The notes under the pieces are model-generated. The model saw nothing but the letters and a program-made list of their open reading frames with translations. It was not told the DNA's origin and ran no database searches. From assembly GCF_047495875.1 (NCBI RefSeq), contig NC_092497.1, positions 2,399,437 to 2,463,436 of the forward strand: a stretch of 64,000 bases of DNA, written 5' to 3'. Every line of letters begins with the position of its first letter. Positions within the stretch are counted from its first letter, which is position 1. The stretch is from Pithys albifrons albifrons. Taxonomy: Eukaryota > Chordata > Aves > Passeriformes > Thamnophilidae. The position numbers and the translations under genes are program-made. Shown in pieces: positions 1-12,183 of this stretch.

Positions 1-2380
1 TATGTGCCTGGTAATTTTTCTGTTCATTATCTCATTGTTTTCTGTAAGTACAAGGTTAGATTGAATTACTGCAGGCTCTATTGTCTATTTGTAATTCTCC
101 TTCCATGCCGTGCTACTAATGAATGGGCAATTTAGTCAAATCTTGGTAACGGCTTCTTCTGTGCGTCAGCCACTTAATTACTCTGAGCTTTTCTCACTGC
201 TGCTTTATTGCATGGAAACTCAGGCTGCTTCCAGGTCTTTGCTAGGGGATCTCCAGCTCCAAGGAAGGAAAAAAATAACCACAACAATAACCAGTCCAGA
301 TTATCTTGTGTGGCGGCATCCTCTGCTCACAGGAGTTTCCCCTTCCTCGTGGTTTATTAGCCCTGTAGTTAGTGGTGTTGTTATTGTGTGTACACAGAGA
401 AAAGCATCATCGCTTAAATTAGTCAAAGTATATCTAAGGTGAAAGTGGTCAAGACCCTTTCACGTGATGTGAGCCAGAAAAAAGGGAAAATTAATAAATG
501 CACAGGACTTCATATGGGTTATGTCTCACTCCATGCAATTCCACTGAAACTGAGGTGATAATCTCCATCTATATTGGGATCTCCAAAATCTGAATTTAGT
601 TTGATTTTGCTACCAGGAGTAGAAATTGTGGTCTTTCTGTTTATTTGTGAAAAGGATGTGTTCACCTTTGTGGTTTTTATCCAGTATTTTGATCTGCAAA
701 CAAGGGGCAGGGCATGGGAATAAATATATTTTAAAATTCATATAATAGAATTAATCACAATCACCTGTAACTAACAGTCAGACAGGTAGTTATAGAAAGC
801 TTTGAAGCAGCCCCTTTGCAAAATAACTATATTTCCTTTTCCTTAATAACAGAATATAAAGAATGGAAATAAGAAGAAATAAAAGAGTTTAATAGAAAGC
901 ATTGTGAAATATAATTAATATTGTGACAGGTTATCTCCATGGATGATCTGACACATCTATTTAAATTCCTAAAGACACTATGCTTTTCTTCAGCTACTGA
1001 AATACTGAAAAGCTGATCAAGTACAGGGTCAGGCTCAGAATCATGACAAGTGGACTCAATGTGTATTTGAACTCCACTTAATCTGTGTATTTAAAGTGGA
1101 CACTGATGCCTTATATCAATCACATTTTTAACAAACTGTGAGGCCTCTTTGTAACATTAGTGTATATCTTTTCACCTTTGCTCAGGGTTCATTGTCTCCA
1201 TGGAGGAAATGCTCTAACAGCCTCTCTCTAATCCTGTTCCAATTTATATCTGCATGTTATTTCATGAAATCCAAACCTTTGGTTTCACTTTTGGTCACAT
1301 TTCTCAAATTTTAATTCAAAATTGAAACTTTGAATTCGTTAAGGGATTGATTGATTTCTGTCAACCTGACCTTTTACAGAGGGTTTCATATTCATATGAC
1401 TGACAGGCACGGACTTTGTATTGATTTTGCGCAGACAATCTACATGCTCAGTGATATAAACAGACATTTAATATAAAAACAGTAAGTTCACAAATGACAT
1501 CTATGAGAGGAAAAGGAATTCCAATTAAAATTCTATTTTGCATGATTTTCAGAGTATGGGCTTATTTCTGAAAACTGTTACAAACTGATGGGGAAGATCT
1601 TTTGAGCTTTGTAAGAGTACAGAAAGGCTTATAATAAATTACTGTAATTATTAATGATTAGAAAGGTCTTTTAAAAGACTTTCCAAAGAAATTCCTAGAG
1701 GGGAATTTCCCAGCCCCCAGAGACATATTGCTGAATAGACCTGCATGCTGAAAACTCAGCACAAAGGTACTGTGAGAGACTGAGGGATTCTGACTAATGC
1801 TTATGTTCATCCTTAACCCTGCAAGTCAAAATCTTCACCGGTCCAGGAGCAGTTGGCATGTGGAGAGGGGCTACATTTCCTCTCCAAGCAGCATGTGGAT
1901 GGGGCAGGGTAGTGTGTGTGCCTGGCACAATCTATCATGCTCACCCCACAAGCTTCTGGGTTCTCTCTTGTTCCTTGGCTGGCTCTCATGGTGGGACCTC
2001 ACTTGAGCTTCATGATAGACACGTTTGCCTTTAGTCCCACACTCTTCCCCAGGCCAGACCCTAAAGATAGTGGCAATCCAATGCCTGTTGCATAGAACAG
2101 GAGCTGGGTTCTGACTTACCTTGGGGAATCTGCTCCTAAAAGCTTAAATTACTTAGATTTCAGTAGAAAGCAGAAGAACTGAGTTTTCACAATTGCAAAA
2201 AAGGATTCACTGCACAGATGCCATAGATTTTGGCCAAGACACAAATGTGAGCCTCTGTGCCAGCCTCTCATTTGAATAAATGTTCATTTTAATCACAACA
2301 GTGTGGCCAGGCCATGCTGACCATGCCTTTTTTATCTCTTGAGTTCCAGGGAAGTCACAAAGGAGAAAATGATGGCATTG
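1..2380. other. Unique intergenic/intronic DNA, no feature recognised
   Basis: AT-rich sequence with no CR1 terminus, LTR end or tandem array that I can recognise. Open frames are short (at most about 110 codons), show no domain and have no good splice context. Nothing here supports a gene. Confidence 0.6.
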
Positions 2381-2650
2381 CAATAGAACAAGGGGTGATG
2401 GTTTTAAATTGAAGCAAGGTTGATTTAGATGAGATACAAAGAAGTATTTTACAATGAGGGTGGTAAAACACTGGCACAGGTTGCACAGAGAAACAGTGGC
2501 TACCCCATTCCTGCAAGTGTTCAAAGCCAGGTTGGATGGGACTTGGAGCAACCTGGTCTATTGGAAGGTGTCCCTGCCCATGGCAGGGGTTTTGACTAGA
2601 TGATCTTTAATGTCCCTTCCAACTTGACTATTCAATGGTCCTGTGGTCAT
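2381..2650 (+). mobile_element. CR1 LINE 3' fragment
   Basis: 5'-truncated CR1 copy. It starts in the part preceding the 3' UTR (a form of 'aaggggtgatggttttaaa') and runs through 'ggcacaggttgcacagagaa', 'aaagccaggttggatgggac' and 'gaaggtgtccctgcccatgg'. The final repeats are decayed (ttcaatggtcctgtggtc). No reverse-transcriptase coding sequence is retained. The minus-strand frames here are antisense CR1. Confidence 0.93.
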
Positions 2651-4457
2651 GGAATTACATGGCTGTGCCACAAGGGGTTGTCCAGATCTCACTGGACCAG
2701 TGGCTCTGTGATGGGCTCTGTTGCAGTGCTTGGTGTGGAGGAATAAGGGAATTTCTGCTGGCGTCTGGATCAGTGAATGCTGCATTTCTAACCATCCCTT
2801 TTTTGTGCTACCCATACAACTGAAAGTACCACATGCCCTCAGAAACATGTATCATTAAATAACAGTTTATTTCTATTTGTGTTTACAGAATAGCTGCAAA
2901 TGAGGAGGGAGGCAGCCTGAGAGTGAACTGGTGCCTCGTAGACCGAGATAGGTTCTTTGCCTGCTTTGTTATAATACTTCATTGGAACTGACACATTGAT
3001 AGCCACAGTTTTTCTAGGAAGTGACCTTCATGCTGCCCATTGATTCCCAGTGGCCATCAACTCCTTGCAATTGGAATGACAGGCCAGGTTAAAGGTCAGT
3101 CCTTAAATAAAGCTTCTGGATTACTAAACACCTGAAGTTCAAATGAAAATGGAAATCTGCACCTCATTTTATGTGACATGTTACTGCTAATGACACTTTG
3201 GGATCTTAAACGGCTCCTGCTCTTTAACTCATGCACATGTTTCACTCGATAGCCCCTTAAACTGGCTCCATTCCCTGCTGCTGCTGGACCCTTACAGGAC
3301 AGGCAGCAAGGAAAAGCAATGTCCCTGAGATATATGGCTTCTGGGATAAAAAAAACCTTTCTCAGAAAAAGGCAGCAGAAGCAATTAAAACATTTGCCTT
3401 TCAAGTGATGGCCAGAAACAATCATTCCCTTAATTAAGATTCACAGTAAAAGGATTTTATTTACATAAGCTGTGGCATTTAAAAGGCCCCCATTGTACAG
3501 CTGTGAAAGTTGGATATGTTCTGTTTGTCTGTGCATGGTGGGGCAGTGCTGGACCCCTCAGCTGTGCCTGGCTATGGGGATGGGTGGTGGGGTGTCTGCA
3601 CAGGGGAAAAGAGAGACATGTAGCCTCCTCATATCTTAGAGAGCTGCCCCTTCAGGTGCCCTCACTCTTGGCAGGAACCAGCTTGCTGTCTGTAGGGCAT
3701 CCAGAGGTACCCAGGGTCCCCAGCACAGCCCACTGCTCCAAGGGACCTGCAGGGTCCCTGAGGATGGTTGTCTCAAATTTAGCTCTTTATCTTCTCACCT
3801 AAATTTTTATTCATTTTCTGCAACTTGACCTGAGTGAGAAACATTGGTAGGCAGGACAGTACATTTGCCATTGCATCTTCAAAGGCATTTATATTATTCT
3901 ATAGCTTTCAAAAAATATTTTGACAGATTCTGCTAATTTACTTCTATGATCTCTAGTTTCCACCTGAGATTAGCATACCCTTGTGCCAGATGCAGTATAT
4001 ACTCCCTGTAAAGTGTAGTACTGGTCCCCAAAATCACACTGTCTAGATAGTAACATGAAACAGTTTGCCCCAGGGTAGGATCATCTTCTTCAGTGTGTCA
4101 GGCCAACAGGTGTCAAAATCTGGTGGATGTGTCAACATGCTCATATTTCTTAATCCATACACTCAATTGTTTAATAAATGACCATAGAGCAAGTTAAAGA
4201 TGTCTAAGATTTCATCCTGACACTGCAGCTCTCTGTCATGGAATGGCCTGCATCCGTGTTCTGGATCTCATCCTTCTGTGCAGGGTTGCCTTGTCCAAAA
4301 TATTTTCATGGAGGGATCTCTGGACCACCCTAAAGCTCAAGTCATGCTGGAAGTTGTCTGAGGGCTATTTGCTTGGCCAAAATGGGACCAAAGTCTGTTC
4401 TGATAATCTGAAGTGTAGGGACCAAGTTCCCAAGCCTCTTTAATTTGCCTTGTAAAT
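2651..4457. other. Unique sequence, no feature recognised
   Basis: Non-repetitive DNA between two CR1 copies. The 3500-3780 part is more GC-rich and open for 99 codons on the plus strand, but shows no domain and no splice context. I see no promoter or RNA gene. Confidence 0.55.
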
Positions 4458-4685
4458 TTGCCTCAAGTTGCACCAGGGCAGGTTTAGGTTGGACATCAGG
4501 GAAAATATCTTGACCAGCCCTTGCACAGCTGCCCAGAGCAATGGTAGACTCCCCACCCCTGGATGATTTAAAGGCTGTGTGGATGTGGCACTTGGGGATA
4601 AGGGTTACTGGTGGCCTTGACAGTGCTTTGTTGGATTTGATAATCTTGGATGTTTTTTCCAATCAAAATGATTCTATGATTCTAT
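4458..4685 (+). mobile_element. CR1 LINE 3' fragment (second 3'-end type)
   Basis: CR1 of the type reading 'ggtttaggttggacatcagg', 'tttaaaggctgtgtggatgt', 'ggccttgacagtgctttgtt', ending in attctatgattctat. This wording differs from the 'tgtccctgcccatggcaggg' type, so at least two CR1 lineages are present. The 5' part is missing. Confidence 0.92.
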
Positions 4686-5018
4686 AAAATTTATCATTAA
4701 ATTTCCAAATGCAATCCTATGTGTGTGTACCTGTTTGTGTGAGATGATGCTTTCATTGCTTTGGAGGATCAGCACGGAGGGAAATGGCTGGATGAGTTGG
4801 GAAGACACAGTTCCAGAATCTCACAGGTCCTCTGTAGTCTCAGTTGTATGCAGTTAGGCCACCTGGATAAATGATTTTTTGGAAGGCAGACATCTGGAAT
4901 ATGGATGGCTGGACACCTTTTGGCTGGAAAACAATGTCAGAATGTAGCTTAAATAATTCCACAGGCATGGACCATTCCTAATACCAGAGCCTCACCAGCA
5001 GGCTTTGCATGGATCATG
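4686..5018. other. Short unique spacer between CR1 fragments
   Basis: About 330 bp of unremarkable unique sequence separating two plus-strand CR1 fragments. No feature seen. Confidence 0.5.
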
Positions 5019-5134
5019 TGGATATGATGTTTGGGGTTACTTTTTAGAGGTGAACATGGTGGTTCTGGGTTAAGGGCTGGACCTGATGTTCTGAGAGATC
5101 TTTTCCAACCTCAATGAACCTGTGATTCTGTGAT
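5019..5134 (+). mobile_element. Short CR1 3' end
   Basis: About 115 bp of CR1 3' terminus. It contains the 'ggttaagggctggacctgat' step, the decayed 'gatcttttccaacc' box and a terminal 'ctgtgattctgtgatc'. Too short for a firm subfamily assignment. Confidence 0.8.
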
Positions 5135-5815
5135 CAGTAGCAGAATATGTAGCAGGTAATAGTGACTTCAAGGTCCCTGATGCCTCTGCCACTGCTCCAT
5201 TGGGGTCCCACTGGGGTCATTTTTGGGAGGGTTTCTGGTGCCCATCTGCAGCAGGAATAGTTTAATTGCTGTCCATGCTGGCATCTCTTGCCAAGGGGCT
5301 GGGGGCTGGGTGGACAAGGGGTTGAGTTACACTCTTGTTGCTCAATGTGGTGCCCCCAGGCAGTGTCTGTGAGAGAAGGAGCTGGGGTGTCGTAACCGTC
5401 CAGGTGATGAATGGTCTCTTGTCCCCTCCACTGTCAGCCTGACACCACTCAGCAGCACTAAATTAATCTAAACAACAGTGTGCAGCATGGATACTGCCAG
5501 GGTTTGTTAATGCCCAGCTAATAAAGTAGGAATAGCAGAGCCACTGAGCATCATTTCATAAAGTGCTTTAAAAGCACGTTAATGAGCTGGGAACACTTAC
5601 ACTCAAATCTGTGTTTGATGCATATCTGCTTTAACCATTTGTTAGCTTTAGTGGTGCTTCTTAATGTAAATCCCATGATTTCTGGTAAAACCCTAGAAAT
5701 TTCTAAAAGCATAATTTAAAATGTTTAAAAAGAAAAATAACCAGCCAAACCCAGGGCATTAACTTAAAAAATAAGGTGAGCTCTCAAAATAACACTTTAG
5801 TTCTGCTCATTTGCC

Positions 5816-5833
5816 AAAAAAAAAAAAAAAAAA
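5816..5833 (+). repeat. Poly-A tract, 18 A
   Basis: Uninterrupted A run preceded by 'catttgcc' and followed by 'ggaaaaacccag'. Simple repeat. Confidence 0.95.
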
Positions 5834-8748
5834 GGAAAAACCCAGTTTTACCTATTAAAATCTAAAGAAATCTTACGTGTTAATGTAGGTATAATAGAAT
5901 TTGTTTCAAATAAGCTTCCAAAAATGTTTAAAATGTTTCCCATGGTCAGAGACCTTACACTGAATTTCAGCCAGCAGCAAATATTTGCAGCCAGCATTAT
6001 AAATCAAATCTGGATTTCTAATGAAAGTGCTGACACAACTTTAGCTGTAACAGTACTTTCAGGCAAAACTGTAAAGAAATTGTACTCTTACACTCAGTTT
6101 TCTGGGGCTGCATCCAGAACTGCATTTTTCTTACCTTCCTCTCAAGTGCTTCTCTGTATCAGAGCAATGCTGAAACATAATCTAATGTAAAGCAGAGTGC
6201 AGATATCTGTTATACCTAGTGAAATTCTACAATGTAAACCCTTCTGCTAGAAACAAACATTCTTTTTAGGTTTTGGGTTTGCTTTTATTTTACAAAGAAA
6301 TCCCATCTGCAAAAGAAGAGTTCTATGTGTGAGCAGCTACTCAAGTCACCCAGTGTCCCATTTGGTCTCAGCCTAGACAACTGACAACTTTAAAATATTT
6401 AAAAAACAGTTACTGATAGTAAAAAAAACCTGTTCCTGGTCCACCATCTAGATAGAGCATCCATTTTCTTTACAACCTTCTTTAAATCTTGGAGAAACTG
6501 CAGATTTTCCATTAATATCTGGCAATTATGTACTGGAAACCCAGACCTCCTTTAAGGCAGAGACACCATGACCTGAGTCCTGTTCCTACAAAGAAGGGAA
6601 GTGCTATAATTTTGGGAACATCAGGTCTGATAAATTTGAAACCTTTAAAAGAGCAGTGGTTGGTAGAGTATCAGAAGGAGTCTGCTCAAAGGTATCCCAC
6701 ACCAAAAGAGGTCTTAAAATTTCCCAGCAACAATTATAAATTTGCTGATTCTTCTGAGCAGTAATATTTCTGAGAGAGTAAGTTCATTTTCAGTCAGATT
6801 CCATAGAAACACAAGGTTTTCCTTTGGAAATCTGCCTGGTTCCCTACCAGTTTACTGCTGGTTTTCAGAGACTATAATATAAGCATGTATTATCATAAGG
6901 ATTTCACAAGCTCTTCCAGAGTATCATCAAAGGAAGGCTTTTGAAATCGATTTCTCTGTCTGTTCCCCATGAATTTTGGTCTAAGTCCAGTTAAAGGACT
7001 GAACACCATGCTTCTTGAAATCCAGAAACTGGGAAAATGCTTGGAAACATGGTTCTAAGTATCCTAAAAGCATTGTTAACTTTTCTTATGGTAATTGATT
7101 TAGTTGCTCCCTTTGGAGTTTCTGGATTAGAGACACCTAAGACACAGAGGACAATGTTAGGATGATACAGGGTTTACTGTCTACTTACTGATCCTCCAGC
7201 ACAGTGTCCTACAGGGAGAATGGGAACTGTTTATTCTTGCTTACCTCAACCTCAGCATGGAATTCATTTGGTCTTCTATGGAATGGTGGGTCTGCATTTA
7301 TCTATCCAACATTAAATAAGTTGAGTTAATGGTTTTTTATGACTGTTTCTCTGTAAGGTATGAACTGGAAGGGAATCTGGCTTGCTTTCCTGTTGCAATT
7401 TTATTTCTCTAGTGGTTGCAAAAATGAAAATAAGTTTGTCCCTCTGTTTGCAATTCTATCATGTTTGGATTTTTTAATGTTGTTCAAGGATGGGCATCCC
7501 TGACAGACACCTCAAAGCCCTGTGGCTCCAAATCTTAGCTGGAAGTGGGCAGAGCTAAAATAAGTGTCACTGTCCAGCTAGGAACCTAAATAGGGGGTTG
7601 TATGATACCTATTGGTGCTCAGTCTTTTTGTGTCCTGAAAATTGTTATTGAGTAAAACAGTGTTACTTTTCTCTTTACTGGCAGCCACCACAGTTTTTAA
7701 AGGTGACAGTAAAAAGGGTGCAGGAATAACTAAGAAGAAATAACTTCAAGGAACAAAATAATTCATACAGACACTTTTGGGAATAACTGATGCTTGACTC
7801 AACTATTAAAAGGAAGGGAAGACTTTATGAGGGTATAAATCCTTTCCTGAATGCTTCAGAATATTTGGTGGCTTGGCAATGATAGGTTTTTAGGTCAAAT
7901 GGGATATTTCAAAGACTCTCAGCCAAAATATCTTGCTTCTTTAGGAGACTTTCTAACAAAGGCAAAGTGGAGGTGGCATTTGAAGCCAAAAGGTCCATAC
8001 CCTTACGGGCTGCGAGTCATCTGTCCTACATTCTCATTTATAACTACTGCAAACCCACCAGTTCACAAAGGAAGTCTTTTCATATCAAACACTGTGCAGT
8101 GAACCATTCCAGCCTTTTTTCCAGTCAGGTGAGAGCACTACATTGACTCTGAATTGCTAAAAAGTATTGGTTGACCCCAAACTGCATTTCCTCACAGGTA
8201 AATCGTTTTTTCTTAAGAAAGCAGAACGCTCCCAGAATTCAAACACTTGCTTGTCCCTGTCCCAGTGTCTATAAATATTGCCATAAGAGTGATATTCTGA
8301 GTAAATTCTGTGTTTTGTGTGATGACTTTGGGTCAATGAGGTAGCTTTTGAGTCCAGAGGCCTGGAACCCTTCATATGTTGATATTAACTCTTCCATTTA
8401 CAATGCAGAGCAAGGAAGGCACTTGGGGTCCCATCATCCTCTAATGACTCTGTCCAGTACCAGCAGTAAATCCCAAAGCCAAGGTAATTGATATAAGGCA
8501 GGTTTTACTAGATTTTTTTTCTACCAAACCTGTGTTTCTCTTTCACTGCCTTAATAAGATCTCACAAAGGCCTTTGGACTTTCCAAAATGCTGTGTCCAG
8601 GATCCTCTTCTTTGGCTTTCAGTCTTCCATCAAATCTTGGGTTTTGATTTCTGTTACATTGACAGGAAAGAAATTTTAATGCAGTACTGTGTATTTACTT
8701 TATCTGCTTGTCTTTACAAATCACTCTGCAATCCCAGGGTTTGGTGTG

Positions 8749-8774
8749 AGACAGAGAGAGACAGAGAGAGAGAG
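8749..8774 (+). repeat. AG-rich microsatellite
   Basis: Two copies of the 10-mer acagagagag followed by further AG units. Simple-sequence repeat. Confidence 0.9.
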
Positions 8775-8869
8775 CAAGAAGTATTTATAGTAAAACATGG
8801 GTAGTCAATAGCATGTGGGAAAACAACTGAATCTGAAAATGGTCCCAAAGGTAATTTGCAAATCTGCTG

Positions 8870-9345
8870 AAATCCCGAACAAGCTTTGATTTAACCGAAG
8901 CTTGAAATGGCTTTTATTTACTGTCTATTGTGGAATAAATGACATCTCATAAACAGGCTTTATCCATTACCACAGAATGGCGATCACTGTGTTAGGGACA
9001 TTTTATCCTCTTGATATAAAACAAGATATGCTATAGTGTGTTATTACAAATAGAAAAATCAATGCTGAGACACACACCTCTGAAATTTCATTTTTGCGGA
9101 ACCCCATTTTCAAAAAATGTATTCTCTAATAAAAATGTCTCCATAACCAGGGGGATTTACAAAACACTGAGCAACAAAGAACAATAACAAACAATGAATA
9201 AAGTGGCTCCATCCTGAGTCTTTTTGCTGTACATTAGTCACACACTTGCATACATTTCTGAGCGCTGAGCAAAGCTCCCACTAGGCAGGGAAGAAAACCA
9301 GCTGAATTACCTTCACTTTTAAGCGCTTTTTATGGAGAACATACA
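8870..9345. promoter_or_regulatory. Candidate conserved non-coding element / enhancer with SOX-site cluster
   Basis: Low-repeat block. Three SOX-like cores fall within 23 bp: AACAAA at 9173-9178, AACAAT at 9180-9185 and AACAAT at 9190-9195. Nearby are 'gagcgctgag' and 'tttaagcgctttttatgg', which keep CpGs in a CpG-poor region. No open frame of note. SOX proteins bind AACAAT/AACAAAG; that this is an active element is inference. Confidence 0.3.
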
Positions 9346-10574
9346 CTGCATACCAAGTTATGCTGGAGAGCAAAACTTTGCAGCAAAAAGAGCCTGATCC
9401 AGGGATGGATGCATCAAAAGAAAGACTTCTTTTATTTTCTCCAAGGTCTGGATCAGAAAGCTACCTAAAAGCCAGGGGGTTTGGCTGATGCTGGTGTTGG
9501 CAATTACTTTTCCTCCACAACAAGTCTGATATATTTGCCCCTTTTTGCTGTTCAATACTTAGTGCTGATTCATAAGACCCTGTTTCTTTGATAAATTTTC
9601 AGCTGAAAATGCCTGAAAACAGTTTTTCCTCCAGTCAGTCAGTTATGAATTGTTCAGAGTGACGGCACCCTCTGTACATAATTGGGCCCCAAAATAAAAT
9701 ACTGTAACTGGAATCTGACTGGGTGCCTGTAAAACTAAAATTACATTAACTAGTGAATGGCAAATAACAAACACTGATTGCATTGATCTTTTTTTTTTCC
9801 TAATGCATGATTATTTGTCTCTGGAATTTATGATTCTTCTGAGATTTTGAGACTCATCAATCAAGGGAGTGAAATGGGGAGTGAGTCTTCCCCAATACCA
9901 TAGTGTATGAGCTGTAAATGACTGTGAAGTGACTTCCCTGAACACTCCTGAAAATGCAGATAAATTGCTTTTGAATTATTCAGTTGCCAGAAATCAAGAC
10001 CAGATAGTCACCTTTGCTGGGTCAACAGTATCCCAGAGATGTGAAACTGAAAAAGGAAAAACAGCTCCTTGCTCGTGCAGCAACAGGAATCCCCTGCAAA
10101 GTGACATTTCCCACAGAAAAGGGAAGAGTCACCATCAAACTTAACTGGCAAGAGGTACATTCTCATCATCATAAAGCAAAGAACAGCTACTTACAAAAAG
10201 AGATTGCTGACATTTTGGTTTATAACCTGATTTGGACATTGCTTTAGTATGACTAAGTACATGTAGATTGGTCCCTTAGTTGTTTATAAAAATCTCTGTC
10301 TACATTTCTCTAGTGACACTAATGTCCATGGACAAAAACATATGATGGGTAGAAGGCTTTTCAGGGACTCTGCAAAGGCAGATGTCAAAGACCAGATATA
10401 TGACTCTCTTCTCCTCGAGCAGATAAGTGAATTTATTAGGATGACTTGCAAAGTACTGTGATTCTTAATGTAAGCAATCATGATGAGGTCACATTTACAT
10501 TGAAAATGATCTCATAACCCCTAGGGTTTGTCAACCAGCAGTGGGAAATAATCCTTGCCTCTTGCTGTGCAAAA
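9346..10574. other. Unique sequence, no feature recognised
   Basis: AT-rich non-repetitive DNA. Overlapping plus-strand frames of about 70 codons near 9930-10250 have low-complexity composition and no domain. Nothing supportable. Confidence 0.5.
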
Positions 10575-10682
10575 TAGGATTACAGAATTGTCTAGGTTGG
10601 AAAAGACCTCTCAGATCATAAAGTCCAACAGTTTCCCCAGCACTGCCAAGGCCACCACTAACCTGTGTTCCCACCTACCAGG
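10575..10682 (-). mobile_element. CR1 LINE 3' end fragment
   Basis: Reverse-oriented CR1 terminus: decayed 'taggattacagaattg', then 'ctaggttggaaaagacctct', 'aagtccaaca' and 'cactgccaaggccaccacta'. It breaks off after about 108 bp. Confidence 0.9.
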
Positions 10683-11921
10683 ACTAGGGAAGTCAGGACT
10701 AGATGCTGCCTCAGGGAGCTGCATAAGAAGCTGGGGTGGTGATTCTGATCCAAAACGGAGTTTCTGCAGAAGTTTCAAGGGCAAGTGAGGAGCTCTTTAG
10801 GCTTTCTCTTTGATGCAGAAAAAGTTTACTAGGGCCCAGGGACCAGCTGCAATTCCCTTTGGGAGACACCACCTTTGAGAAATGCATTCATGTAGATGTT
10901 TGCTTGTTGCAGTCTCAAATAGAAGTATGTAGGGATGCTTTCAGGATGCAATTAAGAACATTTCCTTGGACTAGAGAAATCCCTTCACTCTGTTTCTTCA
11001 TGCCCTGTGTCATGTTCTGAGTCTCCCATGCCAAGAGTTTAAATGAAGGTAATACCCTGAGTCACTGCAAGAACATGGTCAAACTCCTAAATTGATATCT
11101 TTTAAATGTAAAAAATGGAAGAAAAAAAAGAGAAGCAGTGATGACCTGTCAAAGCAAGGCTAGTATGGGGATTTAATAGCTGTTCTGCCTTGGGAAAGGG
11201 GGTGAGACTTCATGATGTGGGTTGTAGTGATGCTAATAAATATCATGCATTCGTTAAAAATCCTATAAATGCAATTTCTGGTCAAGATTCCACAGATTTT
11301 GGTACAGTTTTGAAAGAACCTTTTCATTTTCACTTTTCACATTAAAAAATATCCAGTGGTTCATAATTCAAGTTTCTCCAGTTCCAAGGACTTGCCTGCT
11401 GCCTCTGTTAGGGAGTGGTTAGTGACAGATGTGATTTGCAGTGACATGTAGACACCTCAAACCACTGCTTCTGTTTGCAGCAACTCAGGTGACATGGTCT
11501 GTGCTTCAGATCCACAAAACCAAGACACTTTTAGTGACTAAAGTGACTGAGAGAATGTGGAAAAATCTGATTTTTTCCTTGCTAGGTGAATGGCTGAACC
11601 AGCACACATGGCCACAGACAGTCAGCTCTATGAATGCTCCTGTAATGCCCAACACATTATGGGATACAGTGAGCACATGGACCAGGACTTTATGAATCTG
11701 ATTTGACAGCCTACACTGCTGCCAGCTTACAAATATTTAGCCACGTGCATGGTGATTCAGTTGCATAAGTCCCTTTCATAGTGTTGGGCTGCCTAACAGA
11801 GGTTTCATCTTTCCTGCAATGTGGCTCAGGCAATGCTCGACCCTCTGTCTGCATCTTCTTTTGGAGCTGCTTCCAGGAGGAAGAGTCACAAAGATATGTG
11901 GAGATGTCAGTCTATTTTAGC
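10683..11921. other. Unique sequence, no feature recognised
   Basis: Non-repetitive DNA. The 84-codon frame at 11441-11695 has no recognisable domain. No tRNA-like or promoter-like structure was noticed. Confidence 0.5.
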
Positions 11922-12183
11922 AAGTAACAAGTGACAGAATAAAAGGATATGACTTCAAGTTGTGTGGAAGAAGATTTAGGTTGGATATTAGGGAAAATTT
12001 CTTGACTGAAAGGTCTGTCCAGCCCTGACTGGAGGGATTTTTAATCCCTGGAGGGATTTAAAAGCCATGTAGATGTCTCACTTGGGGGCATGAGTTAGTG
12101 ACCACCTTGGCAGTGATGTGGAAATGTTTGAACCTGACAATCTTAGAGGACATCTCTAGCCTAAACAATTCTGTGATTCTATG
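11922..12183 (+). mobile_element. CR1 LINE 3' fragment (second 3'-end type)
   Basis: Same type as the copy at 4458-4685: 'gatttaggttggatattagg', 'atttaaaagccatgtagatg', 'accttggcagtgatgtg', ending in 'ctgtgattctatg'. A short 'ggagggattt' duplication occurs around 12030-12060. Confidence 0.92.

Larger units (their letters stand above)
5135..8869. other. Unique AT-rich sequence with a poly-A run
   Basis: Mostly unique AT-rich DNA. It holds an 18-A run at 5816-5833 with no recognisable element body upstream, so it is not a supported retrocopy tail. The 5540-5690 part has few repeats and several homeodomain-like AT cores. A (AG)-rich microsatellite lies at 8749-8774. No gene is supported. Confidence 0.5.

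Noticed and set aside
5816..5833. Poly-A tail of a processed pseudogene
   Set aside because: No retrocopy body or target duplication is recognisable upstream.
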